Shown piece after piece: positions 44,202-54,139 of a DNA stretch of 64,000 nucleotides. The stretch's first letter is position 1. Every line of letters begins with the position of its first letter. This DNA comes from Enterococcus ratti (GTDB taxonomy: Bacteria > Bacillota > Bacilli > Lactobacillales > Enterococcaceae), in the NCBI RefSeq assembly GCF_001886195.1, contig NZ_JXLB01000003.1, forward strand, positions 62,001 through 126,000, written 5' to 3'. The notes beneath the pieces were generated by a model that did not search any database, was not told the origin of the DNA, and worked only from the letters and a program-made list of their open reading frames with translations. The translations under genes were made by a program, and so were the position numbers.

Positions 44202-45422
44202 TTAATTCATTTTTATTCTTTTAAGCTCCTCTATTGTTCTTCTGTAAGTATTCTTTTCCCAATTGGCTTCTATCCTATCAAAAAAATTTTTTTGATGTTT
44301 CTTATAATTTTCTTGATTATTTAAATAGAAATAAGCTATAGAAAGTGTTGCGTACATCCAATAATCTTTCTCTTCTTCCAATAAACTTGTTTCTATGATA
44401 GAAATAACTTCTGAATATACTTTTTCACTTTCATATTGCAAATATCTCTTTGTTTCCTTTGTAATGTTTTGTTGCTCTGTTTTTAAAACTAAGCAGTTGG
44501 CATAGTTCTCTCCATTGTAATAATCTTGTTTAATAACGTATCCTTTCTTATAAAGTTTTATCGCCTCGTCCAAATAATCAAAATTATGATTTAATCTATA
44601 GAGATTTTTGTATATCGCTCCTGTAATCCCTAAAGTTTCTAAATCTAGAGATTTTTGTGGGTTTAATTCTTTAATGACATCTAAACCATTTTCTAAAGCT
44701 TTTGTTTCATTCGGTGATTTTGATTTATACATTGATAACGCCAATTGTTGGACAACATATTCATTATTAGGCAGTACTTGTCTTAATTTTTGCCACCTTG
44801 AGATAGCTTTCTTGAAGTTACCTACTTTCATATACTCTCTTGCTGCATTTAACAATTTCGTAATAGTCTCATTACTTTCTTTTGCATTTTGAATAAACTT
44901 ATTATACTCTTCTTCACTAATTTTTGGAGGTTCTGTCTTTGGTAAATAAGTATATAACGGGCTATCTACTATATTCTCTTCACTTGATTTTATAAAATTT
45001 TTTAGGTTACTTTTTATTTTATTTGCTTCATTCTCGTCTAATTCTTCTCCGATCTCTTCATATGTAAGGTAGCGCAAATGCTCTAAATCAAAAGGAATTT
45101 TATTATCATTTTGAACCATCATAATAGTTGAAAAAGGTCTAACGGCATGACGTACCCCTAATTCATAAATAGCGTTAGGATTGAGCGTCGTTAAATCAGC
45201 AATAACTAAGTCAGCATTTAATAATAAAGCATACATACTCACATCGATAATTGAAGAGCCAGCTATTTCATCTGCTCTGATTAATTTATATTCTGACAAC
45301 TCTTCTTCAAATAACGGCTTTATAACTTTAATATATATCCTATCTAAATCAATTTCTTTGGAATTTTGATAATCCATCTTTTTTCCAAATCCCATCGCAA
45401 CAAAGCATACTTTCTGTTTCAT
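44202..45422 (-). CDS. Nucleoside 2-deoxyribosyltransferase/TIR-like domain protein with TPR-like repeats
   Basis: A 406-residue protein. The N-terminal ~150 residues form a nucleotide-hydrolase-type fold: KVCFVAMGFGKKMDYQNS, IIDVSMYALLLNADLVIADLTTLNPNAIYELGVRHA (Asp/Glu of the NP...YELG.RHA signature found in TIR-like immune effectors). The C-terminal half is helical and TPR-like (AAREYMKVGNFKKAISRWQK; LETLGITGAIYKNLYRLNHN). The start MKQKVCF at 45422 has GGAGG 6 bases before it. Such fusions occur in bacterial immune and signalling systems, where they cleave NAD-like nucleotides. The function here is an inference. Confidence 0.72.
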   Translation of the reverse strand: MKQKVCFVAMGFGKKMDYQNSKEIDLDRIYIKVIKPLFEEELSEYKLIRADEIAGSSIIDVSMYALLLNADLVIADLTTLNPNAIYELGVRHAVRPFSTIMMVQNDNKIPFDLEHLRYLTYEEIGEELDENEANKIKSNLKNFIKSSEENIVDSPLYTYLPKTEPPKISEEEYNKFIQNAKESNETITKLLNAAREYMKVGNFKKAISRWQKLRQVLPNNEYVVQQLALSMYKSKSPNETKALENGLDVIKELNPQKSLDLETLGITGAIYKNLYRLNHNFDYLDEAIKLYKKGYVIKQDYYNGENYANCLVLKTEQQNITKETKRYLQYESEKVYSEVISIIETSLLEEEKDYWMYATLSIAYFYLNNQENYKKHQKNFFDRIEANWEKNTYRRTIEELKRIKMN

Positions 45423-45861
45423 TTCTATCCTCCACATAGTTATTTCACATAATTTCAATAGCATTATTAGTCCGATTAACTCCAATTAACCAAAACATTC
45501 GCATTATTGGCAATTTTTAGAGGCATTCGTTCGCTTCCCAAGTTTTTACCCCACTTATCGGATCCAATCTCATTACTTCCTCTATTCATAGTCGATCATT
45601 TATTCTCGTTAGTATACATCCTTACAGCTACAAGAAATGCATAGCAACCACTAATTTTTCTTGTTAGTTTTCTTTTAAATAATTCCCTACCCATCAAAAA
45701 ATCAAAGGAACAATCTTCCCATATCGAGTAATTCGATCACCTAAATAATGAACTAGCCTCAAGTCATTTTTTAATCATGTCATAATACTTTTGATAGCTC
45801 CAAAATGACTAATTACTAAACCTATAATCTTTTAAATAAGGCATCTTTGCATCATTTTCAT
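45423..45861. other. Intergenic stretch with no visible gene
   Basis: About 440 AT-rich bases between the two immune-type genes. No convincing frame, repeat or hairpin was seen; it presumably carries the promoter of the TPR gene. Confidence 0.4.
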
Positions 45862-46677
45862 TCAAATTAAATTTATGAAATCTGGATAAACATACACATT
45901 TCTAAAATTATAGTTTCCATACTTTTCAACTTCAAAGTCAGTTATCGCTTTCACTTTGAATTTTACTCTTGATCCAATGGTTATATCCTGAGCAATCGGA
46001 ATAAATCTATAATATAGTTGTAACCAGTGACTTTCTTCTGCATGAAAACTTTCTCCCGTCGGAATTAAAATATCAATCTTACAAAAAATATAGTCTGTAT
46101 ATTTAATAATGTCAGTTATAGAAGCTACATAAGTAGCATTTGACGGAGTTAATTTTCTTAACAACTCACAGCTTTTTTCAACTTCGTCATATAAAACTTC
46201 AACAGGCACATCTACTTTCATTTTTAAAGATAATTCTTTGACAAATTCTCGCAATCCTTCTTTGCAACTGTTATCACCATTTAAAACAATGCCCATTTTT
46301 TTTTGATTAATGCAACAATCCATAAATGCTTTTAAATTTCTATCAAATCCCGGTATAAAAAACATATAATATTCATTTTTCGTCACCCATGAAGCCCCCA
46401 TCTCATTAAGACAAACTACGCTCTTAAAATAGGATTCTGAAAGCAAAAATAAAACAATGTTACTTTTCTCAATTCTGTCTCCTAAATAATCATAAATATT
46501 TTCTCCAATAGGGATTTTATTTTTTTCATGGGACGTATAAACTATATCTGAATTAAGAATCCCAATAGATACCATTAATTCTCTTAAAACATTTCCATAT
46601 TGTTTATCTACAGAATTGTGACTCAAAAATATCGATTGTTTTTTCTGTGGAGTGAATATATTTCGAAACATTGACAA
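45862..46677 (-). CDS. TIR-domain protein, putative immune effector
   Basis: A 271-residue protein. Residues ~13-140 form a TIR domain: QSIFLSHNSVDKQYGNVLRE (box 1), NIYDYLGDRIEKSNIVLFLL and SESYFKSVVCLNEMGASWVT, where the Glu of CLNEMGASW is in the place of the catalytic Glu of NAD-cleaving TIRs. The C-terminal ~120 residues have no recognised domain (mostly strands: VASITDIIKYTDYIFCKIDI, GSRVKFKVKAITDFEVEKYG). It neighbours another TIR-like gene and lies right of the att repeats, a defence-island setting. Activation partner unknown. Confidence 0.75.
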   Translation of the reverse strand: MSMFRNIFTPQKKQSIFLSHNSVDKQYGNVLRELMVSIGILNSDIVYTSHEKNKIPIGENIYDYLGDRIEKSNIVLFLLSESYFKSVVCLNEMGASWVTKNEYYMFFIPGFDRNLKAFMDCCINQKKMGIVLNGDNSCKEGLREFVKELSLKMKVDVPVEVLYDEVEKSCELLRKLTPSNATYVASITDIIKYTDYIFCKIDILIPTGESFHAEESHWLQLYYRFIPIAQDITIGSRVKFKVKAITDFEVEKYGNYNFRNVYVYPDFINLI

Positions 46678-47540
46678 CCTGCCTTTCTTTTATCCCATTT
46701 TTTATTCATATTATAACATACAGCTAGTTTCTTTACACTAACATAAAGAAACTAGTTATTCCCTTTGAACCATTTAAAGAAAGATTCTATAGACAAGTAT
46801 AAGGAATACTTTTTTGTTTATTGACTAAAAATTATTTCTATTTTATCCATACTTAAAATATAAGAAACAGCTTTATACCAACATTGAATCCTTATTTTTA
46901 CCCATCATTTTATATAACAAAATTTAATGTTTTTTTCAATTAAAAAAGGAAGCTCTAAATGTTACCTATCATTCATTAAATCGATCCTTTTAAACAGCTA
47001 CATTTTTAAATAACAAAAAAAGATGGTTCTCTATCTTTTCATTTCTTTGATTCATAATTTGCCTTGATTCCTGAAAAAAGTTATTCACTGAATTAACATA
47101 ATTTTTACGTATACATCCCCATTTTACTTAAAATTTCTTTTTTTAAGAAAAAATTCACCAGATTTTTAGACGTTACCCTCCGATTTAAAAAGAGGCTTCA
47201 ATATGATCCATCATCTAGTTTCTAACTAGACTATTATTCAAAGTAAGTTAGCACATTTATGTAAAATAAATCTTAATTTATACCATCCAACAAATACAAA
47301 CGACACTTATAAATATCGTTACTTATAAAAAAGGTGCACGTTCTATTTTCTTCTCTAAATAAAAATCACTCCATTATTAACAGCTAGACTTAATATATTC
47401 AATACTTTTTAACTATTTTGAACTACAACACTTACGATAAATATTTGTTCAATAGAAATATTTTTAATAGATCGCACTCATTTTAATTCCTTCTAACACA
47501 GCATCTTAATTTATTGAAAAGAAAAAAACAATAACTAAAA
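46678..47540. other. Gene desert of about 860 bases
   Basis: Very AT-rich sequence with many stops in all frames. I see no gene, tandem repeat or recognisable remnant. It may be decayed coding sequence beyond recognition. Confidence 0.4.
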
Positions 47541-47582
47541 AAAGACGCTACATCAAAGGAAAACCTTTTTGCTAACGTCTTT
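47541..47582 (-). terminator. Terminator of the decayed riboflavin operon
   Basis: AAAGACG pairs with CGTCTTT around a 28-base interior that itself contains AAAGGAAAACCTTT. On the minus strand a T-run follows. It sits right after ribH. Confidence 0.6.
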
Positions 47583-47589
47583 CATTTGC

Positions 47590-48034
47590 TACAAAAGAGA
47601 CACCATTTCTATTAATCCTTGTACCGCTTCACTCCCTTTATTTCCAGCTTTTGTCCTGATCTTTTTATTGCTTGTATTGCTTGTTCAATGGTTTCAGTAG
47701 TTAAACAGGAATATCTGATTTAAGATTAATATGTGCCACTCCTTTTGCTACTTCATTTGTTACTAACTCATAATGAGTAGTAGCGCCTCTAATAACAGTA
47801 CCTAAAGTAAGTAAGCCATCATACTTTTTTCCTGCTACTAATTTTTTGTAATAATAGGAATTTCAAAAGCTCCCGATACCCAATAAATATCAAGTTGCTC
47901 TTCATTTATTCCAAGCCTTGCTAAATTATCTATTATTCCTTGCAATAATTTTTGATTAATAAATTCATTAAATCGAGCAATAATAACTCTATACGAGTAT
48001 CCTTTAAACAATAATTCCCTTCAAAAATTGTCAT
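47590..48034 (-). pseudogene. ribH: Lumazine synthase (ribH) remnant
   Basis: Riboflavin synthesis enzyme. Pieces remain in different frames: MTIFEGNYCLKDTRIELLLL at the start, segments resembling ...PGAFEIP and [13 protein letters not shown] (readable across stops) and [18 protein letters not shown] near the end. Several stops and frameshifts, so certainly inactive. Confidence 0.8.
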
Positions 48035-48862
48035 CTTTTGCTCTCTTTTTATACTGATAAATAATGATAAAACTTATTTTTTTAATCTTTAAATATCCTT
48101 GATTTTCTTTTTGAGGAGACGTTTCTATTGGTATACGTTCGACTGCATCAATTCCAACTTGTTGTAGGTCACTTATTTTTTCTGGATTATTTGTCATTAG
48201 ACGAATGATTGTTGCACCAATTGGCTTTAAAATATCTGCTGTAAATTGATAGTTGCGTTCATCTGAAGAAAATCCTAATTCTACGTTAGCTTGATATGGG
48301 TCCAATCCTTATTCTTGAAGTTGACAAGCTTTTAACTTATTTCTTAAGCCTATCCCTCGGCCCCTCTTCACATAGATAAAGAACGGCTCCAAAACCTACC
48401 TTCTTCTTCTCTTTTTCATTGCTTCATAGAGCTGCTCCCCGCAATCACACCGTTAAGAACCGAACACGTCACCAATCAAACATTCAGAATGAATACGAAC
48501 CAACAAAGGGTGTGAATTATTACAAATATCACCTTTTGCTAACAATAAATATTCAAGTTTTTTTCATTTTCATAAATTGACTATTTGAACTCACCATAAC
48601 TTGTCGGTAAATTAACCGTTGGATGACTATTTTCTTTTAAAAATTCTACTAATTCATCAATAGTAATTAAGAGAAGTTGCCATTGTTTAGATAACTTTGT
48701 TAGGTCAGGCATTCTAGCCATAGTACCATCTTTATAAAGAATTTTGCAGATATAAGCAGCTTCTACGCTGTTCACTAGTTTTGCTAAATCTATCACCGCT
48801 TCTGTATTATGAGTGGTCATTTCTTCTAAAGATAATAGAGTCTTCAACTTGTAAAAAATCAT
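48021..48862 (-). pseudogene. ribBA: Bifunctional ribBA remnant (DHBP synthase / GTP cyclohydrolase II)
   Basis: The N-terminal DHBP-synthase part survives as TTHNTEAVIDLAKLVNSVEA and KDGTMARMPDLTKLSKQW; its first ~130 residues are missing. A stop follows PTSYGEFK. The cyclohydrolase II part is readable in broken frames: [18 protein letters not shown] and CDCGEQLYEAM (zinc Cys ligands), and then the intact-looking C-terminus MDPYQANVELGFSSDERNYQ and LTNNPEKISDLQQVGIDAVE. Neither ribD nor ribE is present upstream. The host must take up riboflavin. Confidence 0.85.
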
Positions 48863-48866
48863 CTAC

Positions 48867-49022
48867 CTATTCGAGCTTGTGATAGTAAATGTTTGTTAAT
48901 TTCAAAAATTCATCACTTACAGTTCTTCGTTCACAATAACCACTTCTCAGAAATGTTCCATCCATATCTACTGCAACTAACTTAATATTATAAGGATTTT
49001 CCACCATTTTATTTTTTTTCAT
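48867..49022 (-). pseudogene. N-terminal fragment of a Cof-type HAD hydrolase
   Basis: MKKNKMVENPYNIKLVAVDM DGTFLRSGYCERRTVSDEFL shows the HAD nucleophile motif DMDGT, but the frame stops after 51 residues, right where ribB sequence begins. A deletion has joined the two genes. Confidence 0.7.
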
Positions 49023-49402
49023 TCTTTTTTGTTATATTATCATCATAAATAAAAAAAACGCTTCCTAAGATATTTTAACATGTACATATAAAGGTTAAAC
49101 TGAACACTGTATTATTGAATAAGTAAATTCTAAAACATCATGGATTCATTTCTCTTGCAAGATTAAGGACTTTTTTACCCAAGGGATATATAAAGTTGCA
49201 TAAAAAGAGTTTGTTTAACTAGCTTTTTCTTTTATGAAAAAGGGCAAAAAATTCATTCATCTTTTCAAGTTATGATTACTTAATGACTTAAAAAAATGCA
49301 AACGAAACGATCACCATTGCAGAATCGATTTCATTTACATGCTTTTTTATTAACTTTATTTTATGTATTATTTTCGTATCTTTACTATCCAAATAATGTT
49401 TT
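49023..49402. other. Intergenic stretch with no visible gene
   Basis: About 380 AT-rich bases between the HAD fragment and the Mga-type regulator. I see no coding frame or clear hairpin. Confidence 0.4.
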
Positions 49403-50845
49403 TTATGTTGTCTTCTTTGATTGCTGATAAAAAAAGATTAAGTTTTGGATTTCTCTTGTTTTAGGATAAATTGAAATCCCAAACGTTGGTATATTGAATT
49501 GACTAGTTAACATCGTATTCGACACAATACAATCATACTTTTCTTTATGAATCATTTGTTCTGTAACTAGCGGTGTATGGGTTACTACAAAACGATAACG
49601 TCCTCCTAAATATAACTCAAGATTTTCAACAATATAATTCGCATATTCTTTCGAATTCGTTACAATTAAAGCTCTCACTTGTTTACTCATTTCAATTTTT
49701 TTTAGCAAAGCAGGCCAACAAACCAATACCAAAGCGATTAACTTACGAATAAATTCATCATTTTTCATTCGTTTCACCAAATTTTCTAGATGTTTATTTT
49801 TTAACTCTTTTTTCAAGCCCATTTGGATAACTTCTATTTCTGGAAGAATTTGTTTTAAAAATTGATGGTGTTTATCATATAAAATAAATGATAATTTTTC
49901 CATATAGTCATTATCATTCATTACTTTATAGAGAACTTCTTGTCGATCTTCGCACACCATTTGATATTTGGTTTCCAAATAATCAATTAATACACAAGCT
50001 ATTTCTATTAACCAACTTTTCTTTTGTCGATTATTCTTTTCTGGCTTTAAAATAGAGCGGATAAACGGCTGTTCAAAAAGAAAATTTACTAAATATTTTT
50101 CATTTTCTTCATCAATTTTATTGGAAGAAAAATTTATTTTTTCATTTGATTCAACAGATAATGTTTTTTTATGTTCTTTTTCTTTAAATAATTTTTCATT
50201 TTCTAATTGATAAAGTTTTGTTGCAATAAAAAATAATAGTTGCTTATGTTTTCGGTGATCAAGAACCGTTGTAACTTCTTGAAAACTATTTTTTCGTATG
50301 TATTCTGAGAGCAACCAGCGACTTTTTTGACAAATCTCTTTGTTGAATGCTTCTTCTAAACAAACATGCTTTTCTAATAACAGATGAATTGTTAACTTTT
50401 CAATCATTTGCTTTTCTCCTGTTAATCGAATTAAACCTCGAATTCTTAAATGGTATGGTTTCAAAGCAAAATTAATTCGATTAACCATTCGCCGTAGTGT
50501 ACTTTCTGAAATAAATAATTTTTCTGCCAATTCTAAGTAATTTGTGTATTTATTTAATACGATTGATTCTAAAAAATGATATTCAATCGCCTCATTCATA
50601 ATAATTCGATAAATGTATTCTTCCGTCACATGAGGAGCAATTTCTGCAAATATTCCATTTTCTCGATCCGTATGAATTTTAATTTCTTTTGCATAAGAAT
50701 CGATATCCATTAAATCATTTCTTAGTGTTTTTGAAGAACAATTTAATCGATGTTCTAAATCTTGAAAGCGATAAGTTTCCCCTTCAAAAAGCAACTCTAA
50801 CAGAAGTAATTGTCGTTTCATTTTTTTCGATAAAATATCTAACAT
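49403..50845 (-). CDS. Mga/AtxA-family transcriptional regulator
   Basis: A 480-residue regulator. Two N-terminal winged-helix units are visible (RFQDLEHRLNCSSKTLRNDL and LELAEKLFISESTLRRMVNR), followed by PRD-like helical domains (KQLLFFIATKLYQLENEKLF, KYQMVCEDRQEVLYKVMNDN) and an EIIB-like C-terminus (RALIVTNSKEYANYIVENLE; YDCIVSNTMLTSQFNIPTFG). GGAGGAAG precedes the ATG. Members control surface and virulence genes in response to PTS sugar status. Divergent from a small secreted-protein gene, a possible target. Length and frame are intact. Confidence 0.82.
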   Translation of the reverse strand: MLDILSKKMKRQLLLLELLFEGETYRFQDLEHRLNCSSKTLRNDLMDIDSYAKEIKIHTDRENGIFAEIAPHVTEEYIYRIIMNEAIEYHFLESIVLNKYTNYLELAEKLFISESTLRRMVNRINFALKPYHLRIRGLIRLTGEKQMIEKLTIHLLLEKHVCLEEAFNKEICQKSRWLLSEYIRKNSFQEVTTVLDHRKHKQLLFFIATKLYQLENEKLFKEKEHKKTLSVESNEKINFSSNKIDEENEKYLVNFLFEQPFIRSILKPEKNNRQKKSWLIEIACVLIDYLETKYQMVCEDRQEVLYKVMNDNDYMEKLSFILYDKHHQFLKQILPEIEVIQMGLKKELKNKHLENLVKRMKNDEFIRKLIALVLVCWPALLKKIEMSKQVRALIVTNSKEYANYIVENLELYLGGRYRFVVTHTPLVTEQMIHKEKYDCIVSNTMLTSQFNIPTFGISIYPKTREIQNLIFFYQQSKKTT

Positions 50846-51365
50846 TTACTTCCTCCCCTCTTTTTATCTAACCACAAAAAAAAGCACGTCAAATAACTTT
50901 TATCTAGTTAAATACTTCTACTATTCATTTTAAAGAAGTTTTTTTGTTTCTTAGAATCTTTTTTTCAAAAATCTGTAAAAATGAGTATGAAAAATACTAG
51001 AATGAGAAATTATTAATTCTTACTTACTTTATATAAACTACTCTCTGTAATGAAAGAATATCTCTTTTAAATACTTACTTTCACTAAAATTAATTAGTTT
51101 AAAAATATAATATTTTAACATTAAAAATAACTAAAATAATATCCTAAAAAAAATCAGATCAGTTTTTTTATTATTAATAAAATACTATCAAAAGCAAAGT
51201 ATATTCTACTTTATTTTTTATTCATTTAAAATTATACTATCAATAAAGTTATTTATTAATAACAAATAAAAAAATTATGTATTATATCATTTTTTCAAGT
51301 CAAAAAACTATGTTTATCACAAATGTACTTTTTTACATCATAACTGTTTAATAGGAGTGTTGGAG
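50846..51365. other. Long AT-rich intergenic region of the divergent Mga-type pair
   Basis: About 520 bases of extremely AT-rich sequence with long A and T runs, suited to curved DNA that Mga-like proteins bind. No gene seen. Confidence 0.4.
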
Positions 51366-51782
51366 ATGAAGAAAGCAATTATTATGGTTAGCAGTTTCTT
51401 AAGTATAATTACTTGATTTTTTATTATTGAGTCTTTAACGTCTCCTGTAAAAGACGTTACTTCAAAAGCTGAAATGCAAAGTACGGTTGAACCAAAAATG
51501 GAATATGTTCCAACAAAAGAGGAACTATTGAAAATTGAAGGAGAAAAACTTGATTTTCTAGGTTTTTATCAAATAATAAAATTAAAATTTGACGACCAGC
51601 CTTCTATTACCCTACTCAATGAAGACCAAGAAACAATTAACTTTTCTATTTCTGTTTTAGATAAGAAAAAACAGATATTTTCAATTCCAGCTATCCAATT
51701 TTCTCCACAGAACCTTCAACTTTCTGATTCATTTGGTTTAGCAAAAAAAGAGACACACTATTTTGCCTATAAAAAAAATTAA
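51366..51782 (+). pseudogene. Small secreted or membrane-anchored protein with stop in the signal peptide
   Basis: ATG 51366 with AGGAG at 8 bases starts MKKAIIMVSSFLSIIT, then TGA (51414-51416), then FFIIESLTSPVKDVTSKAEM and an intact domain to YFAYKKN. A TGG codon at that place would restore an ordinary N-terminal hydrophobic helix. The mature part (LDFLGFYQIIKLKFDDQPSI) is unknown. No good internal start exists, so the product is probably lost unless the stop is read through. Confidence 0.65.
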
Positions 51783-51808
51783 TTTTCTGACAAACCCTGT
51801 AAATAATT

Positions 51809-51859
51809 AGCGAAGACTTATATACCCACTAGAGGTATATAAGTCTTCGCTAACTTTTT
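51809..51859 (+). terminator. Strong terminator of the small secreted-protein gene
   Basis: AGCGAAGACTTATATACC pairs perfectly with GGTATATAAGTCTTCGCT (18-bp stem), followed by AACTTTTTG. Confidence 0.85.
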
Positions 51860-52203
51860 GATGTCTTAATAAAAGAATTAACCAGCTATACATTGATTCT
51901 ACCTTTTCACTTGTTTTTTGATAAAAAATTATCAAATATTTTAACATAGTCTCTTAAGTTCCATTCTTTCTCCTATTAACTTTGAACTATTTTTTTATCT
52001 AGCGAATTCGAAGAGTACGAACGTTATTTAAAACGATAAAAATAACATTTTCAGTTATTTTAAATTTATTTTTTTTTACCTTTTTGGAAATATTTAATAT
52101 TTATACATTATTGGCGTATATCTTCTTATTTTGCTCTCATTAACCAATTTTAAAGCATCAAGAAGATCAAAATTTAGAAAATAAGTTCATTAAACAAATC
52201 AAA

Positions 52204-52244
52204 AAAATCCAGATTATCAATGATTCTTTTGAAAAACTGGATTT
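52204..52244 (-). terminator. Terminator of the 46-residue membrane protein gene
   Basis: On the minus strand AAATCCAG pairs with CTGGATTT, followed by TTTTT. It lies 13 bases past the stop. The stretch 51860-52203 shows no gene. Confidence 0.6.
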
Positions 52245-52256
52245 AAATAAAAATTT

Positions 52257-52397
52257 TTATTTTTTTAGTGCGGCAAAGAATGGAACGAGTATCGATAATA
52301 AAACAACCGTTAAGCCACATTGATTTTGATCTAAATAAATCAAAGTCGTTACAATACTTGTTGTCATCCCCACAGACAAATTTTTTCTATCTAGCAT
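52257..52397 (-). CDS. 46-residue small membrane protein
   Basis: MLDRKNLSVGMTTSIVTTLI YLDQNQCGLTVVLLSILVPF FAALKK: two short hydrophobic stretches and a basic end. A GGGAG site precedes ATG 52397 and a terminator follows directly. Not recognised; could be a membrane peptide or the end of a lost transporter. Confidence 0.5.
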   Translation of the reverse strand: MLDRKNLSVGMTTSIVTTLIYLDQNQCGLTVVLLSILVPFFAALKK

Positions 52398-52399
52398 TA

Positions 52400-52865
52400 A
52401 TCTCCCTCTTTGCAGTCTATTTTCCTCTAGGATTTCGACTATTTTTTCTTTATATTTTTCTTAATTTTTCGTTTATTTGATTAGCTTCATTGAGATTTTG
52501 CACCTTCAAATGAATGATTTTAGTAGACTCTACAACAAACTAAGAAGTCAGTCATCAAAAGAATGCTTATTATACTAAAAAGCAAGAATTAATTATATCT
52601 CTATCAGATTCGTTCGGCTATTTATTAAATATCTCAGTAAAAGTTTTTAACCATTCGTTGTTCTTTATTTCCTCTATTACCGAAAAAAACAGCAATGAAA
52701 TCAGTCTATGGTTGGATGTAACATATTCTATCGATTGCTATACTTAACACAATGATTCGCTTTAAACTTCGTTTTCTCTAGTCAAATAAATATTAGACTG
52801 TACATTTTTAAAAAGAACAGACACAGAGACGACGGAAAAAAATAAAAATGAAATGAGGGGTCTCT
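52400..52865. other. Stretch with no convincing gene
   Basis: AT-rich sequence with scattered stops in all frames. The reading frame on the plus strand from 52268 to 52480 is antisense to the small membrane protein and lacks support. Confidence 0.35.
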
Positions 52866-53069
52866 ATGAGGCAAAAAAATTTTTTTGTAAATTTACTTAT
52901 GATCCTCCTGATATTGGTTGTAGCTAGTTTTTCTATCAGCTTTTTTGTAGGAATTTTAAACAGCATTTTATGGTTAACAATCAAAATACTGCTTCCTCTA
53001 GCTATTGTAATCTGGCTTATTCGTACAATCTCTAATAGCAACAGACGTCATTATAGAAAACCTTATTAA
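52866..53069 (+). CDS. Small membrane protein, 67 residues
   Basis: MRQKNFFVNLLMILLILVVA SFSISFFVGILNSILWLTIK then a basic tail ISNSNRRHYRKPY. Two membrane helices. GAGGGG lies 6 bases before the ATG and a terminator follows. Function unknown. Confidence 0.65.
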   Translation: MRQKNFFVNLLMILLILVVASFSISFFVGILNSILWLTIKILLPLAIVIWLIRTISNSNRRHYRKPY

Positions 53070-53085
53070 TCTTACATCATCCAAA

Positions 53086-53132
53086 AGCAGACCAAGACAT
53101 CGTTACATCTTGATCTGCTCTTCGATTTTTTT
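53086..53132 (+). terminator. Terminator after the 67-residue gene
   Basis: AGCAGACCAAGA (53086-53097) pairs with TCTTGATCTGCT (53108-53119) with one mismatch; CTTCGATTTTTTT follows. Convergent with the ZIP transporter gene. Confidence 0.75.
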
Positions 53133-53163
53133 AAGAATTTAAAAATGATATATCATTTTATAT

Positions 53164-53982
53164 TTAACCTAATGCAACATCTAAAATCATCATAATGATG
53201 AAACCCAACATCACACCAAACACTGCAAAATGTCGTTTACTTGATAACATTTGTTGTGCCTCCGGAATCAGCTCTTCAACTACCACATAAATCATTGCAC
53301 CAGCTGCAAATGCTAAAGCATACGGCAGTAAGAGAGTTACTCGTGTGACAAGAACTGCACCGATTATGCCAGCAATCGGTTCTACGATTCCTGAAGCTTG
53401 TCCATAGACAAAAGCTTTCGTACGGCTCAATCCTTCTTGTCTTAACGGAATAGACACTGCGGCTCCTTCTGGAAAATTCTGGATTCCTATACCTAAAGCG
53501 ACTGAAATTGCTGCTAAAACTGCTGCAGTTGGATTATCCGCAGTTGTGGCTGCTCCAAACGCTACTCCGACTGCTAAGCCTTCTGGTATATTGTGCAAGG
53601 TAATCGAAAATACTAATAAAATTGTCCGCTTTAAATGGGTGGGTAGTCCTTCTTTTTCATGCTGCGGACCAAAGTGCATGTGAGGAAGTGTTTTATCTGC
53701 TACATAAAGAAACACTCCCCCCAATCCAAAGCCGATACTTACAACAAGCCAAGCAATGGCTCCATTTTCTTCTGCTTTAGTAATTGCTGGATCTAATAAC
53801 GACCAAAAACTAGCCGCAATCATCACTCCCGAAGCAAAGCCAAGCATAACATTCAATACTTCTTTTTTAATTTCTTTAAAGAAAAATACTAATCCAGCAC
53901 CCAAAGCTGTCATGAAATAAGTAAAAGTTGTTCCCGCTAACGCTTGTTGCCATGGTTCCAACTTCAATAACCATTCCGCCAT
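53164..53982 (-). CDS. ZIP-family metal transporter (GufA/ZupT type)
   Basis: A 272-residue inner-membrane transporter importing zinc and related divalent metals. Eight hydrophobic segments are visible; the metal-binding helix reads VFSITLHNIPEGLAVGVAFG (HNxPEG), the second IGIQNFPEGAAVSIPLR, and the loop holds TLPHMHFGPQHE. AAAGGAG precedes the ATG. Full length and intact. Confidence 0.9.
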   Translation of the reverse strand: MAEWLLKLEPWQQALAGTTFTYFMTALGAGLVFFFKEIKKEVLNVMLGFASGVMIAASFWSLLDPAITKAEENGAIAWLVVSIGFGLGGVFLYVADKTLPHMHFGPQHEKEGLPTHLKRTILLVFSITLHNIPEGLAVGVAFGAATTADNPTAAVLAAISVALGIGIQNFPEGAAVSIPLRQEGLSRTKAFVYGQASGIVEPIAGIIGAVLVTRVTLLLPYALAFAAGAMIYVVVEELIPEAQQMLSSKRHFAVFGVMLGFIIMMILDVALG

Positions 53983-54139
53983 TTCCTTCTCCTTTCATGC
54001 CTTTATTTACTACTCTAGCATATTGGAAAAATTGTGACTACTATTTTTGTGAAAAAGCGAATTAGTTGGGGGTTGGGCATTAAAACACTATACTTTAATT
54101 AACAAGTTTTATTTTTAGCTTGATAAGGGAGTGGAAAAT

